A program made the translations under genes and the position numbers. 64,000 nucleotides of DNA from Pirellulaceae bacterium (GTDB lineage: Bacteria; Planctomycetota; Planctomycetia; Pirellulales; Pirellulaceae), in assembly GCA_022448645.1 (NCBI GenBank), contig JAKVBZ010000003.1, positions 1-64,000 of the forward strand, given 5' to 3'. The notes beneath the pieces were generated by a model. That model was not told the origin of the DNA and ran no database searches. It was given only the letters and a program-made list of their open reading frames with translations. Shown here in pieces: positions 19,321-28,309 of this stretch; within the stretch, counting starts at the first letter, position 1; the number at the start of each line of letters is the position of its first letter.

Positions 19321-19625
19321 TACCGTTGTGGAAGCTCCTGGTTTGGGTTCTGTACTTTTAAACTTCGTGGGCGGGGTCCCAGGACTGTCTAGACTGCCTC
19401 GGATTGGCCCGGTTTGTCCGACATTTGCAGCGAAAAACTGTAAGTTTTCGGTCCATGGCGTCGTTAACAGACTTATCCGACCAGCCCAGCACGAATTCGG
19501 CCATTTCCCCAAATTGGGTCCGTGTCGGCTTGTGAAACCACCCGAAAATCAATATATTGATGAGTCTCTACTGACGCAGCCGATCTCCAGTGACGGTTCA
19601 TTTATTCCCTGTTGCAGGCAACCTG
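19321..19625. promoter_or_regulatory. 305-base upstream region of the small basic protein with a 14-bp palindrome
   Basis: No gene is supported here. A perfect palindrome atcaatatattgat lies at 19548-19561, 64 bases before the small-basic-protein ATG, in a locally AT-rich patch. It could be an operator or mark the promoter. ORFs on either strand across this stretch lack ribosome binding sites and recognisable composition. Confidence 0.35.
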
Positions 19626-19874
19626 ATGACGATAGATAAAAGCCTCAAAGTCCGTAGCGGTCTTGTTCGTAACCGGAGCGTCCTCAAGCGTTCCGAACGA
19701 CTCGCCAAACTAGCAGAGATGGACCGCTGGTCCGAGGGTGACTCGCCGCTCGGATTGGCCAAAGTTCGCGTGGCTAAGCTTTCGTTTAAGAAAAAGAAGA
19801 AAGTCAAAAAGGAAGAAGAAGAGGGTGAAGGCGCCGCTGGAGATGCCGCACCTGCTGCCTCAGAGAGTTCCTAA
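19626..19874 (+). CDS. PVC-group small basic protein (TIGR04137-like)
   Basis: This is an 82-residue basic protein matching the small basic protein family shared by planctomycetes, chlamydiae and verrucomicrobia. The start MTIDKSLKVRSGLVRNRSVL, the middle RAERIARL-like SERLAKLAEMDRW, the GLAKVRVAKL segment and a run of Lys (KKKKK) are as expected. Here the family core is extended by a 25-residue Glu/Gly/Ala-rich acidic tail. The ATG at 19626 was chosen over an upstream in-frame start at 19590 because it restores the family N-terminus. The function is not established; a ribosome- or RNA-associated role has been guessed from its charge. Confidence 0.85.
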   Translation: MTIDKSLKVRSGLVRNRSVLKRSERLAKLAEMDRWSEGDSPLGLAKVRVAKLSFKKKKKVKKEEEEGEGAAGDAAPAASESS

Positions 19875-20048
19875 GCCATCTAGCCGTCTACGCTCACCGA
19901 TACTTGCTATTACACGCAATATGCCGATTGAACGGCTTGAGCCTGGCCGTATACCATGGTTTGATCGTAGCCATTCAAGGCCAGTGCGTATACTTGAAAT
20001 AGTAGTAGTTTCCTTGTGGACCGCCTTCTCTGTTTACTGGTGTCCTGC

Positions 20049-21233
20049 ATGCGCCACCTTCTGTTGTTAATGACGCTGTTCGTTGCTGCACGGGGATCCG
20101 CTTACGCCGACACTTTCTTTTTGAAGTCAGGTGGACGGATCGAAGGAGAGCTCGTCAACCGATCTGAGATTCGGCCTCGCCAATTCATTATCGCTACCGA
20201 GGGAGCACGGATTACCTTGGCTGCCGACCAGGTTGAACGTGTCACACAGAAAACCGATCACCGACAGCGATACGAACAGTTGTTGGCAAAGATGGACGAT
20301 ACTGCTGACCACCATTGGAAACTGGCGCAGTGGTGTTTGCGAAAGAAGCTTAATAAAGAACGTCAGATCCATTTGCAACGAGTTATCGAGCTCGATCTCA
20401 ACCACGAAAAGGCCCGCCGCGCACTCGGTTATCAGTTGTATGGGGGTCGTTGGCTCAAATCGAAAGAATGGATGGCGGAACGTGGTTATATCCACTATCA
20501 GGGATCGTGGCGAACGGTTCAGGATGTGGAATTGTTAAAGGAAAAGCGTCGCGTAGAACTGGCCATCAAGGACTTCCGACGCAAGGTCAAAACGTGGGGT
20601 CGTTGGCTCGAAGGCCGACGACACGAACAAGCTGTGGAGAACTTGCGAGCACTGGACGACCCGCTAGCAGCATCCGGTGTTGCAGATTTGTTGCAAGATG
20701 CTCGTCATCCGGAGACCAAAGAATTGGCTATTGAAATACTGGGTCGAATCGGTGGTGACATGGCAGTTTTGGCGCTCATTCAAAGTGCCCTGAAAGATCC
20801 CTCTACCGCGATCCGTGATCGTTGTTTGCAGCAACTGGATCATTTGGATCGACAGTCTGCGTCTGTCGCATTTGTCAGGATGTTAGGGCACAAAAACAAT
20901 TCGGCGATCAATCGATCGGCAGTGGGCCTAGAGCGGCTCGGGGACCAATCGGCGATCTTACCCCTCATCAAGGCTCTGAAGACCGAGCACAAATACGTAG
21001 TTCAAGGTTCGGGTGGAGGCATTAACCCGGTGTTTGGTTCGGGGGGGGATGGGGGCCTGTCAGTGGGTAAAAACGGCCCCAAGGTGATCCGTCGAATCTA
21101 CGAGAACGGGAGCGTGCTGGCTGCACTGGTAACGCTCACCGGACAGAATTATCGTTTTGACGAAAACCGTTGGATGGACTGGTACCAAATGAAAGAATCG
21201 TCCGGTCAGGGAACTCTCCGACGAGATCCTTAG
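20049..21233 (+). CDS. Secreted HEAT-repeat protein of unknown function
   Basis: This is a 394-residue protein. MRHLLLLMTLFVAARGSAYA is a signal peptide; an ATG at 20016 would only lengthen it. A beta-rich N-terminal part (TFFLKSGGRIEGELVNRS and ITLAADQVERVT) resembles domains seen at the start of many planctomycete exported proteins. A charged helical middle follows, and then HEAT-like repeats in residues ~210-330 (LAASGVADLLQDARHPETKELAIEILGRIG and following units with the usual A-x-x-L-x-x-L spacing). The C-terminus has a Gly-rich loop (GSGGGINPVFGSGGDGG) and a WMDWYQ motif. HEAT units suggest a protein-binding scaffold in the periplasm. No enzyme motif is seen. Confidence 0.78.
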   Translation: MRHLLLLMTLFVAARGSAYADTFFLKSGGRIEGELVNRSEIRPRQFIIATEGARITLAADQVERVTQKTDHRQRYEQLLAKMDDTADHHWKLAQWCLRKKLNKERQIHLQRVIELDLNHEKARRALGYQLYGGRWLKSKEWMAERGYIHYQGSWRTVQDVELLKEKRRVELAIKDFRRKVKTWGRWLEGRRHEQAVENLRALDDPLAASGVADLLQDARHPETKELAIEILGRIGGDMAVLALIQSALKDPSTAIRDRCLQQLDHLDRQSASVAFVRMLGHKNNSAINRSAVGLERLGDQSAILPLIKALKTEHKYVVQGSGGGINPVFGSGGDGGLSVGKNGPKVIRRIYENGSVLAALVTLTGQNYRFDENRWMDWYQMKESSGQGTLRRDP

Positions 21234-21480
21234 CACGGTACACGTCGTTCAGAATTCGTCGGCCAGAGACTGGATACGAAATACAGGATGCAGGCGGGCA
21301 GCGGCGCAAGGCTGCTCCTACTCAGGCATGCACTCAGAAGCGAGAGTTCTCAATTGGTCTGGCAATGATCTAAACAGCTGCGCTATTGCTTGCGTGAGAC
21401 GGCTGGTCTGCAACCGAACACTAAAAGGCGAGGCAACGTTGGATGGGGCGAGACACAATGATCTCTGCCGTTGCTTTACA

Positions 21481-23250
21481 TTATTCCTTGATCAGTTCGC
21501 GGACAGTCATGCCAGAAGGAATCATGGGAAGGACCTGTTCCTGGTACGGGACGTTCACATCCAGGACGTATGGTCCATCGTAGGAGAGCATTTCTTGCAA
21601 AGCTCCATCCAGATCAGATTTCGCAGTGATCGTCGCTGCCCCACAGCCGAATCCTTTGGCAATGGAAACAAAATCGGGGTAACGCTCTTGAACAAACGCG
21701 CTTTCACCCTGGCCAGTTGCTTCGGCGTGGTCAATCGGACCAAGGTAAGTATGAGCACGATTACCGGCCATAAACCGATCTTCCCATTGGACTACCATGC
21801 CAAGATGTTGGTTGTTTAATAATAGAACTTTCACCGGTAGTTTTTCGCAGGCACAAGTTGCCAATTCCTGGACGTTCATTAAAAAACTGCCATCGCCGTC
21901 TATGTCGATAACGGTGCTGTTCGGATTCGCAGCCTGAGCGCCTACGGCTGCCGGAAGGCCAAATCCCATGGTGCCTAGGCCGGAACTCGAGAGGAACGTA
22001 TGTGGCTGCTTAAATTGGTAGAATTGGGCTGCCCACATCTGATGCTGTCCCACGCCGACGGAAATAATCGTGTCTCGATCCTGTGTTAGTTGACTGAGTC
22101 GATTAATAGCATGTTGAGGCAGAATTCCGTCGAATTGCTTGTCATAATGGAATGGTTCTTCCTGTTTCCAGCGGGCACATTGCTCGACCCATTCAGAGAT
22201 GTCTGCGGGTGCTTCTGCGATTTCATTGAGCAGTTGAAGTGCGAATTTAACGTCACTCACTATGGGAATATGAGCTTCTTTGTTTTTGTTGATCTCAGAA
22301 GGATCGATGTCAATGTGGACGATCTTTGCGTGTTTGGCGAATGCTTCAAGCTTACCGGTGACTCGGTCGTCAAATCGAACACCCAAAGCCAGGATCAAAT
22401 CGGCTTCGTTCACGGCATAGTTGGCATATACGCTACCGTGCATGCCGAGCATATCCATCGACAGAGGATCCTGGTTAGGGTAGCATCCCAGTCCCATCAC
22501 GGTCATGGCTACCGGAATGCCTGTCTTTCTAGCTAATGTGCGCAACTCTTCACTGCCACCGGAAGCAATGATTCCGCCGCCGGCGTAGATAATAGGACGG
22601 CGAGCCAGTTTGATGGCGGCAGCGACTTGTTTAATCTGAGACGGTCTGGCTCGACGTTCACGCACGCTGTATCCGGGCAAATCCATTGCGATATTCCAGT
22701 CCGGCACGATTTGGGCTTCCTGGACATCCTTAGGGATATCAACTAGGACCGGGCCGGGTCGACCCGTCGTAGCGATGTGAAAAGCCTCTTTCATCGATCG
22801 TGGCAAATCGTGAATATCGGTCACCAGGTAATGGTGTTTTGTGATCCCACGGCAGACTTCGACGATTGGCGTTTCCTGAAACGCGTCGCTGCCAATGACC
22901 GGAGTTTTAACCTGGCCAGTAATGGCGATGAGCGGGATGCTGTCCATTTTGGCGTCGGCGATCGTGGTCACCAAGTTAGTAGCGCCAGGACCGCTGGTAG
23001 CCATGCAAACGCCAATTTGGTTCGAAGAGCGGGAAACGCCATGAGCCGCAAATCCCCCACCTTGTTCGTGTCTAGGGAGAATTGTGCGCAGTTTGTCCGA
23101 GTACCTTGTTAGGGCTTGGTGCAATGGCATGCTGGCGCCACCGGGATAGGCAAAAATGACCTCAACACCATGATCGATGAGCGATTGAACAAGGATGTCG
23201 GCACCATTCATCAGCTTCGCTTCGGTGGCACTTTTGGCTACTCCGGTCAA
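21481..23250 (-). CDS. ilvB: Acetolactate synthase large subunit
   Basis: This thiamine diphosphate enzyme makes acetolactate (or acetohydroxybutyrate) in the first common step of branched-chain amino acid synthesis. Visible are [15 protein letters not shown], the catalytic Glu in [17 protein letters not shown], the FAD-region [11 protein letters not shown], and the ThDP/Mg site [12 protein letters not shown]...LNNQ. The ORF is open to an ATG at 23394 (637 residues), but those extra 48 residues are Arg/Pro-rich and atypical. A TTG at 23250 has aagga (23259-23263, complement) 8 bases upstream and gives a family-like N-terminus shortly before MNGADILVQ, so it is preferred. No ilvN small subunit is adjacent. 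A hairpin-rich region lies upstream (23413-23646). Confidence 0.94.
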   Translation of the reverse strand: MTGVAKSATEAKLMNGADILVQSLIDHGVEVIFAYPGGASMPLHQALTRYSDKLRTILPRHEQGGGFAAHGVSRSSNQIGVCMATSGPGATNLVTTIADAKMDSIPLIAITGQVKTPVIGSDAFQETPIVEVCRGITKHHYLVTDIHDLPRSMKEAFHIATTGRPGPVLVDIPKDVQEAQIVPDWNIAMDLPGYSVRERRARPSQIKQVAAAIKLARRPIIYAGGGIIASGGSEELRTLARKTGIPVAMTVMGLGCYPNQDPLSMDMLGMHGSVYANYAVNEADLILALGVRFDDRVTGKLEAFAKHAKIVHIDIDPSEINKNKEAHIPIVSDVKFALQLLNEIAEAPADISEWVEQCARWKQEEPFHYDKQFDGILPQHAINRLSQLTQDRDTIISVGVGQHQMWAAQFYQFKQPHTFLSSSGLGTMGFGLPAAVGAQAANPNSTVIDIDGDGSFLMNVQELATCACEKLPVKVLLLNNQHLGMVVQWEDRFMAGNRAHTYLGPIDHAEATGQGESAFVQERYPDFVSIAKGFGCGAATITAKSDLDGALQEMLSYDGPYVLDVNVPYQEQVLPMIPSGMTVRELIKE

Positions 23251-23412
23251 ATTCGTGGTCCTTATGCTTTGTACAACCGGCTTGGCGGCCGGTGCACGAT
23301 AGGGGGGACGAGAGCGAAATGTCTGACGGACGGAGAATCGCCCGGGATGTAAGTCCGTGGTATTATCACGGTTGAGCATCCGATAAGTCACCATTCCACA
23401 CTTGTAGAATAG

Positions 23413-23646
23413 GCGTTCCCAGCCGCTGTTTCAAGCTGAACGCTTTGCTAAACGTCCATGCTGGGTGCGATTTGGGGGGGCATTTTTCCAGTGACAGGGC
23501 CCTCCCGCCTGTGTCGTATGTCTTGGACTGGCGCCCCAAATGCCCCCACAGGGACGGCTTGGCACGCAAAATCCTTCACATTTCCGGTGAAAAGGACCTG
23601 TCGAAGTCCAGTCAGCACGTAGGGGTCCCTGGAGAACGTTGACTGG
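23413..23646 (-). ncRNA. Candidate structured RNA upstream of ilvB
   Basis: At least four consecutive hairpins occupy the ilvB upstream region. In minus-strand order: (1) ccagtca/tgactgg with a second acgt/acgt helix, 23608-23646; (2) tcctTCAC/GTGAaagga, 23572-23596; (3) a 72-base compound hairpin with gggggcattt/aaatgccccc outside, then ccagt/actgg and acagg/cctgt inside, 23476-23547; (4) gcgttc..agc/gct-gaacgc, 23413-23443, which competes with acg-ttt/aaacgt at 23441-23455. The density and nesting exceed what I see in other gaps of this window. No U-run follows hairpin 3 or 4, so simple attenuation is not obvious. A leader RNA or independent small RNA is inferred; strand is assigned only from ilvB. 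Confidence 0.4.
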
Positions 23647-23785
23647 GGTGAATATGCAAATTGGTTCCAGTCCACATTATGAGTTCAACCTGCCCACACT
23701 CAGCCCATTGACCAAGGACCACTGTTTTTGTTGTTTCTAATGTCATACGAGCATTTTTCTCTTCGAAGAATCTGTTAAAATAAAG

Positions 23786-23829
23786 AATTCGATCGGCGGC
23801 AGAACCGAATTCGCTCGGCGGCAGAACCG
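23786..23829. repeat. 22-bp tandem duplication before a kinase gene
   Basis: aattcgNtcggcggcagaaccg occurs twice head to tail (23786-23807 and 23808-23829) with one mismatch (a/c at the seventh base). It ends 20 bases before the kinase ATG, in its 5' leader or promoter. A taaaat hexamer (23776-23781) just upstream may be a -10. Confidence 0.85.
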
Positions 23830-23849
23830 CTGTGTTGTGCAGGATATCT

Positions 23850-25478
23850 ATGCCCACTGAAGTTTCCCTTGAACTATTCTGGGATCTCCTACAGCGAAGT
23901 GGCGTCATCTCAGAAGAGGAACTAGAGCCACTGCGGTCGGAGTACGCAAAGGATTTGGTTCACCTCGACACGGCTGCCAAAGTTAGCGATGACTTGGTTG
24001 CGCGCGATCTGTTGACTCGCTGGCAAGCTGAGATGCTTTTACAAGGCCGGCACAAGGGATTCTTTCTCGGTCCTTATCGACTTCTTGGATTGTTAGGTAA
24101 GGGGGGAATGGGGTCGGTGTATTTGGCAGAACACCAACTGATTCGACGCCGGACGGCCGTCAAGGTACTCCCGTCAAAAGCAATTAGTCGCCGGCCTTCC
24201 ATGAAGGAACGTTTCCGTCGGGAAGCTCAAGCCGTGGCTTCCTTGGACCATCCTAACATCGTAAGGGCTTACGATTTCAGCAAAGAGCTGCTCGATAAAA
24301 CCGAAGTGTTCTACTTGGCCATGGAGTTTGTTGAAGGCAAAGACTTGCAGGAATTGATCCGTAACGAAGGTACTCTGGACTACGTGTGTGCCGTGGATTA
24401 CATCCGTCAAGCTGCGCTCGGATTGGCCCATGCTCATGCTGCCGGCTTGGTCCATCGAGACATCAAGCCGGCGAATTTACTTATCGACAAAAAAGGTGTT
24501 GTCAAACTGCTTGACCTAGGGCTTGTCAAATCGTTTGATGATTCGGAGGAAGCGTCGCTGACGGGTGAGCATGAAAACACCGTGTTGGGCACCGCCGATT
24601 ATCTGGCACCAGAGCAGGCCGTAAGTAGCCGTGACGTTGATAGTCGCGCGGACATTTATAGCTTGGGATATACACTCTATTTCTCGCTCTGCGGACATCC
24701 TCCATTTCCCGAAGGTACGATTCACCAACGTATGGCGGCTCATCAGTCACGACATGCGCCGCCGGTGACCGAACATCGGCCGGATTGTCCCCAAGAATTG
24801 ATCGAAATCATCAAAAAGATGGTGGCCAAGCACCCCGTGGACCGTTTTCACTCGGCGGGTGAGTTGGCTGAGGTTCTGTCTAATTGGCTGTTCGAACATG
24901 CGGACGAGGATTGGATTCTCGGCCATCCGGGTCTACACACGGACGGCACCGAACCCCGCACGCATGTGGCTCGTGAAACGGCGCCATCGGGTCCTTCCAT
25001 GGTCAACGAAACCGAGTTGGATTTGGCTCCCATTGAAGAAGACGGGCCGATTTCGACTGAAAAGAATCAAAATGATTCTCCGCACGCAACGGTTCTCGAC
25101 AATGAGGACCAGAACGATCAAGAGGATTCGGACCAACCAGGCCAGTCCTCTCGGACTTCCGATACCGCCTTACCGTCTGTCGAAGAAGAACGGTTGGACC
25201 AACTTCTCAAATCCGAACCAGTGACGGCTGGTCCCCAGTTGAGACCGATGGAACGACTGCCTAGTTTTTGGTCCATTTCAGGTATCGCCATGCGCTTGGG
25301 TATACCCCCAGCGGCAGCGGTGTTAGCACTCTTCGTCATGTTCATGATAATCATCGTAATTCTAGCTATCTTTTTCTTCTCCCGTGATTCTGAGACTGCT
25401 GTTGGCAACACGGCGTCGTCGCTCGCCACCGTTTTTGACTTAGTATTTGTCTGGTGTCAGCAGCAGCCGAGGTTGTGA
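23850..25478 (+). CDS. Membrane-anchored Ser/Thr protein kinase
   Basis: This is a 542-residue kinase with an N-terminal module of about 70 residues (helical, with VSDDLVARDLLTRWQAEMLLQG, a pattern common before planctomycete kinase domains). The kinase domain spans ~75-350, and a hydrophilic Asp/Glu/Ser-rich linker leads to one transmembrane helix near 485-512 with a short outside tail. Catalytic features: GKGGMGSV (83-90), K105, E125, HRDIKPAN (202-209), DLG (222-224) in place of DFG, and GTADYLAPE. DLG is a frequent and active variant in this phylum. The start MPTEVSLELF follows agga at 23841. There is no extracellular sensor beyond ~30 residues, so signal input is probably cytoplasmic. 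A possible 7-bp stem-loop (gatctct/agagatc, 25525-25547) lies after the stop. Confidence 0.92.
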   Translation: MPTEVSLELFWDLLQRSGVISEEELEPLRSEYAKDLVHLDTAAKVSDDLVARDLLTRWQAEMLLQGRHKGFFLGPYRLLGLLGKGGMGSVYLAEHQLIRRRTAVKVLPSKAISRRPSMKERFRREAQAVASLDHPNIVRAYDFSKELLDKTEVFYLAMEFVEGKDLQELIRNEGTLDYVCAVDYIRQAALGLAHAHAAGLVHRDIKPANLLIDKKGVVKLLDLGLVKSFDDSEEASLTGEHENTVLGTADYLAPEQAVSSRDVDSRADIYSLGYTLYFSLCGHPPFPEGTIHQRMAAHQSRHAPPVTEHRPDCPQELIEIIKKMVAKHPVDRFHSAGELAEVLSNWLFEHADEDWILGHPGLHTDGTEPRTHVARETAPSGPSMVNETELDLAPIEEDGPISTEKNQNDSPHATVLDNEDQNDQEDSDQPGQSSRTSDTALPSVEEERLDQLLKSEPVTAGPQLRPMERLPSFWSISGIAMRLGIPPAAAVLALFVMFMIIIVILAIFFFSRDSETAVGNTASSLATVFDLVFVWCQQQPRL

Positions 25479-25739
25479 GTGCTCGGACCGGGGGATTTTG
25501 GTGAGTTTGTTCGGCTACGGGGGAGATCTCTGTCCCCAGAAGAGATCAGATTTCGCTAGCGGCGACATCACGACAGCGCGAGATCGTCTTTAACTTGATA
25601 CTTTTTTCTCATATCGATCTGGTCCGTTTACCGAACACAGGCGTATGATTGTCGCTCGTTGTGCGCGTTCGGCTAGCGACGCCACCAGCTACTGAATCAA
25701 TTTTGTAGACGCACCTGCTTGTTCAGAGAGTAGCACGTT

Positions 25740-27632
25740 ATGAGTCACCACTACACCATCGATACACGATCGTCTCGTATCCTGAGCTATGGCTTCTTTT
25801 TGGTAGCATTGCTGGGCGTCACGCAAACTTGTTGGGCAGAGCAGAACGAGCCTAGTGTTGCCACGATTTCTGAAGACGCTCCCTTGCCTGAAAAGACCTT
25901 GCCAACTCCAAACCCCTTAGGCTCGAAAGGCGACATCGAGATCCGTGCTTTGACGTTCAAGGGGGTTGAGGCTGGAGTCACCACCGTCGAACAACTCAAG
26001 GAAGCTTGGGGTAGCCCTAAAAGTACGGTTCATGACCATGGATTGACGGTACACATCTACGGCATCGAGCCTTTTCGTACGGTAGAAGTCAACGTATCGG
26101 AAGAACGAGTGCTGTCGCTGGTCATCTATTTGGAGAATCCTATGCTGGATACACGTTTGGCCAGCCAGCTAGATCTAGAAGATTTACGCACCGTATCGAT
26201 TTTGGACGAAAACGAAGAGGTGCTTGGCGTATCGTTTCCAGAGCGCGGCGTCACATTTGGCTTTCACTCGGAGGCCAAGAAAAACATGGTAGCTCACATG
26301 TATCTGGAGCCGTTATCGGCCGAACCGTTCGTTTTGCGAGCTATGGCCGACAAAGACCACCAGTACGAGTTCGTCCTTCACGATCTGGACATCGCCACCC
26401 GCCTGGAACCGGACTACGCTGATGCCTTTCATGCTAAAGCCAAAATGTTGTCCGTTACCGGACAATTTGTCGAGGCCCTGCAGGCTGCTGATACCGCCGT
26501 GGATCTTGATGACGAAAACCTTGCGTACCGGCTGACACGAGCTCGCGTCTTTATGGCGTTGGGGCAAATACATGAAGCAGAACAGGATATCCAATTGGTA
26601 TTGGAGACGAATCGCATTGCCTCCGACATTCGGGCTACATCGCTGCAATTGGCAGGGGATCTGATTCTGAACAGTTCCCATCCAGACTATCAAGAGGCCA
26701 TGTCGCTTCATCAAAGAGCTATTGATACAGCAACACCGTTGGTCAGCGATAACCGATACGAAGTACGTCGCCAGATGAAGACAATCCTGGTGCATTCGCA
26801 TCTCGCCATCGCAAAAGAAGTCGCGTTTGGAGATTGGCAAAACAAAAAACAAGTGATACCCAAATGGCTTGATCGCGCGGCAGCGATCGCCGAGGAATTC
26901 ATTTCACATGACCAGGGCGATCCGATGTTAAGACTCATCGTTAGCCAGGAAGCCCTGGCAGCATTGACCGGAATTCGACACGAAGTGAATCCAGAACAAA
27001 TCGCGAACGCGAGCATTCGCCGTGCTGAAGAACTGGAAGAGATTGCCACTGACGAACTCTTTCAACATCAAGTCTCGTGGACACTCGGTAAGTCCTTACT
27101 AGATGTATTACGCATTGAACATGCCCGTGGGCAGGCTGAATCGGCGAAGAAATTTGGGTCGCAGGCTGTCAAGCTATTGGAAAGCTCGGCAGCCAGTCGC
27201 GCTGAGACTCCCGAACACTCGTTGTTACTTGGCGAAGCGTATTTTCGGTTGGGGTCCGTATATGCTGTGCTGCTCAACGATCATGAAACAGCCATTACTT
27301 GGTATGAAAAGGCCGCGCCGTTATTGGAAAAACCACGTCCAGTGATACGGCCGTATCAAGAAGGCCAGATGGGTGAATGGTTCGTTAGCATCGGTGTTTC
27401 TTTTTGGGAAACACGGGATCGAAGCCGCGCCATCGATGTGACCCAATTCGGTGTTCGTCTATTGGAAGAAGCGGTGGAAAGTGAAACCGTCCCGCGAAAC
27501 TCGCTGGAAATACCATACAGCAATTTGGCCCATATGTACCAACAGATTGGCGACGACGAACGGGCCAAAGAATTTAACGAGTTGATGGCAAAGGTGGTAG
27601 CAGGGCAAGAAGAATCTACGTCTCAACGTTAA
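25740..27632 (+). CDS. Secreted TPR protein of unknown function
   Basis: This is a 630-residue protein. An N-terminal signal peptide is seen (SYGFFLVALLGVTQTCWA). Residues ~55-190 form a compact domain with ALTFKGVEAGVTTVEQLKEAWGSPKST, a layout often seen before TPRs in planctomycete exported proteins. From ~210 onward there are tetratricopeptide repeats: DAFHAKAKMLSVTGQFVEALQAADTAVDL, AYRLTRARVFMALGQIHEAEQDI, YFRLGSVYAVLLNDHETAITWYEKA and PYSNLAHMYQQIGDDERAKEFNEL are clear units. It likely serves as a protein-interaction platform outside the cytoplasm. It is flanked by a kinase gene upstream (262 bases) and fxsA downstream (115 bases). Confidence 0.82.
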   Translation: MSHHYTIDTRSSRILSYGFFLVALLGVTQTCWAEQNEPSVATISEDAPLPEKTLPTPNPLGSKGDIEIRALTFKGVEAGVTTVEQLKEAWGSPKSTVHDHGLTVHIYGIEPFRTVEVNVSEERVLSLVIYLENPMLDTRLASQLDLEDLRTVSILDENEEVLGVSFPERGVTFGFHSEAKKNMVAHMYLEPLSAEPFVLRAMADKDHQYEFVLHDLDIATRLEPDYADAFHAKAKMLSVTGQFVEALQAADTAVDLDDENLAYRLTRARVFMALGQIHEAEQDIQLVLETNRIASDIRATSLQLAGDLILNSSHPDYQEAMSLHQRAIDTATPLVSDNRYEVRRQMKTILVHSHLAIAKEVAFGDWQNKKQVIPKWLDRAAAIAEEFISHDQGDPMLRLIVSQEALAALTGIRHEVNPEQIANASIRRAEELEEIATDELFQHQVSWTLGKSLLDVLRIEHARGQAESAKKFGSQAVKLLESSAASRAETPEHSLLLGEAYFRLGSVYAVLLNDHETAITWYEKAAPLLEKPRPVIRPYQEGQMGEWFVSIGVSFWETRDRSRAIDVTQFGVRLLEEAVESETVPRNSLEIPYSNLAHMYQQIGDDERAKEFNELMAKVVAGQEESTSQR

Positions 27633-27746
27633 AGTCCCTTCAACTCAGGAAAAATCGGCAAGCCAAGCTTGTCAGGTGGAACCAACAGAGCGAAAATAGT
27701 CAACAGGCTGTATTCTCTGGGACTTCTTCGCTGATCCGTTTCCGTC

Positions 27747-28214
27747 ATGTTAGCTCGGCTGTTCTTTTTGTTCCTTACCGTTCCGTTGGTCGAGCTTGCG
27801 CTTTTGCTGTGGATTGGCAATCGGACGAGTTGGCCATTCACGATCTTGCTGGTGATCGTAACGGGGATTGTCGGAGCTTCATTGGCACGACAGCAAGGTT
27901 GGCGCACTTACCAACGGATCCAACAGGAGATGGCTGCTGGAAGGATGCCAACAGAGTCACTGGTGGATGCGGCCATGATCTTTGTGGCAGGGGCCCTGTT
28001 GCTCACCCCCGGCATTTTGACCGACGTGTTTGGGCTGTCGCTTCTCGTTCCCCGCTGTCGGCGGTTTTACCAACGGAATGTCTCCAATTGGCTTCGTGTT
28101 CACGTGAACGTCAAGACACATGAGCCTAGGCCTTCCCAGGGGCCTACCCACCACTCTGACCGCGTGATCGATTCATACGTTGTGAGTAGCGACGATCAAG
28201 AATCGGATGAGTGA
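27747..28214 (+). CDS. fxsA: FxsA family membrane protein
   Basis: This is a 155-residue inner-membrane protein of the FxsA family; the E. coli protein reduces F-exclusion of phage T7. Three hydrophobic parts are seen: LARLFFLFLTVPLVELALLLW, WPFTILLVIVTGIVGASLA and MIFVAGALLLTPGILTDVFGLSLLVP. The family signatures IVTGIVGASLARQQGW and LLLTPGILTD-GLLLLVP are well preserved. The C-terminal 45 residues are hydrophilic and variable. Its biological role outside the phage phenotype is unclear. Confidence 0.9.
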   Translation: MLARLFFLFLTVPLVELALLLWIGNRTSWPFTILLVIVTGIVGASLARQQGWRTYQRIQQEMAAGRMPTESLVDAAMIFVAGALLLTPGILTDVFGLSLLVPRCRRFYQRNVSNWLRVHVNVKTHEPRPSQGPTHHSDRVIDSYVVSSDDQESDE

Positions 28215-28309
28215 TAGCTGGCAACAAGTCCAAAATCGGATTTACAGCGTGTCGGACAGTTGTTAGGGTCCACATTCTCCAAGGCAGCTCGCTTCCCTGA
28301 GGGACCAGT

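Noticed and set aside
21328..21819. 163-codon plus-strand ORF over the 3' end of ilvB
   Set aside because: It is antisense to well-conserved acetolactate synthase motifs and has no start signal.
23251..23394. N-terminal extension of ilvB from ATG 23394
   Set aside because: The 48 extra residues are Arg/Pro-rich and atypical for the family, and a TTG with a good ribosome binding site is available at 23250. Kept as an alternative only.
25525..25547. 7-bp stem gatctct/agagatc as terminator of the membrane kinase gene
   Set aside because: The stem is AT-rich and the following agattt is not a proper T-run; mentioned only within the kinase entry.
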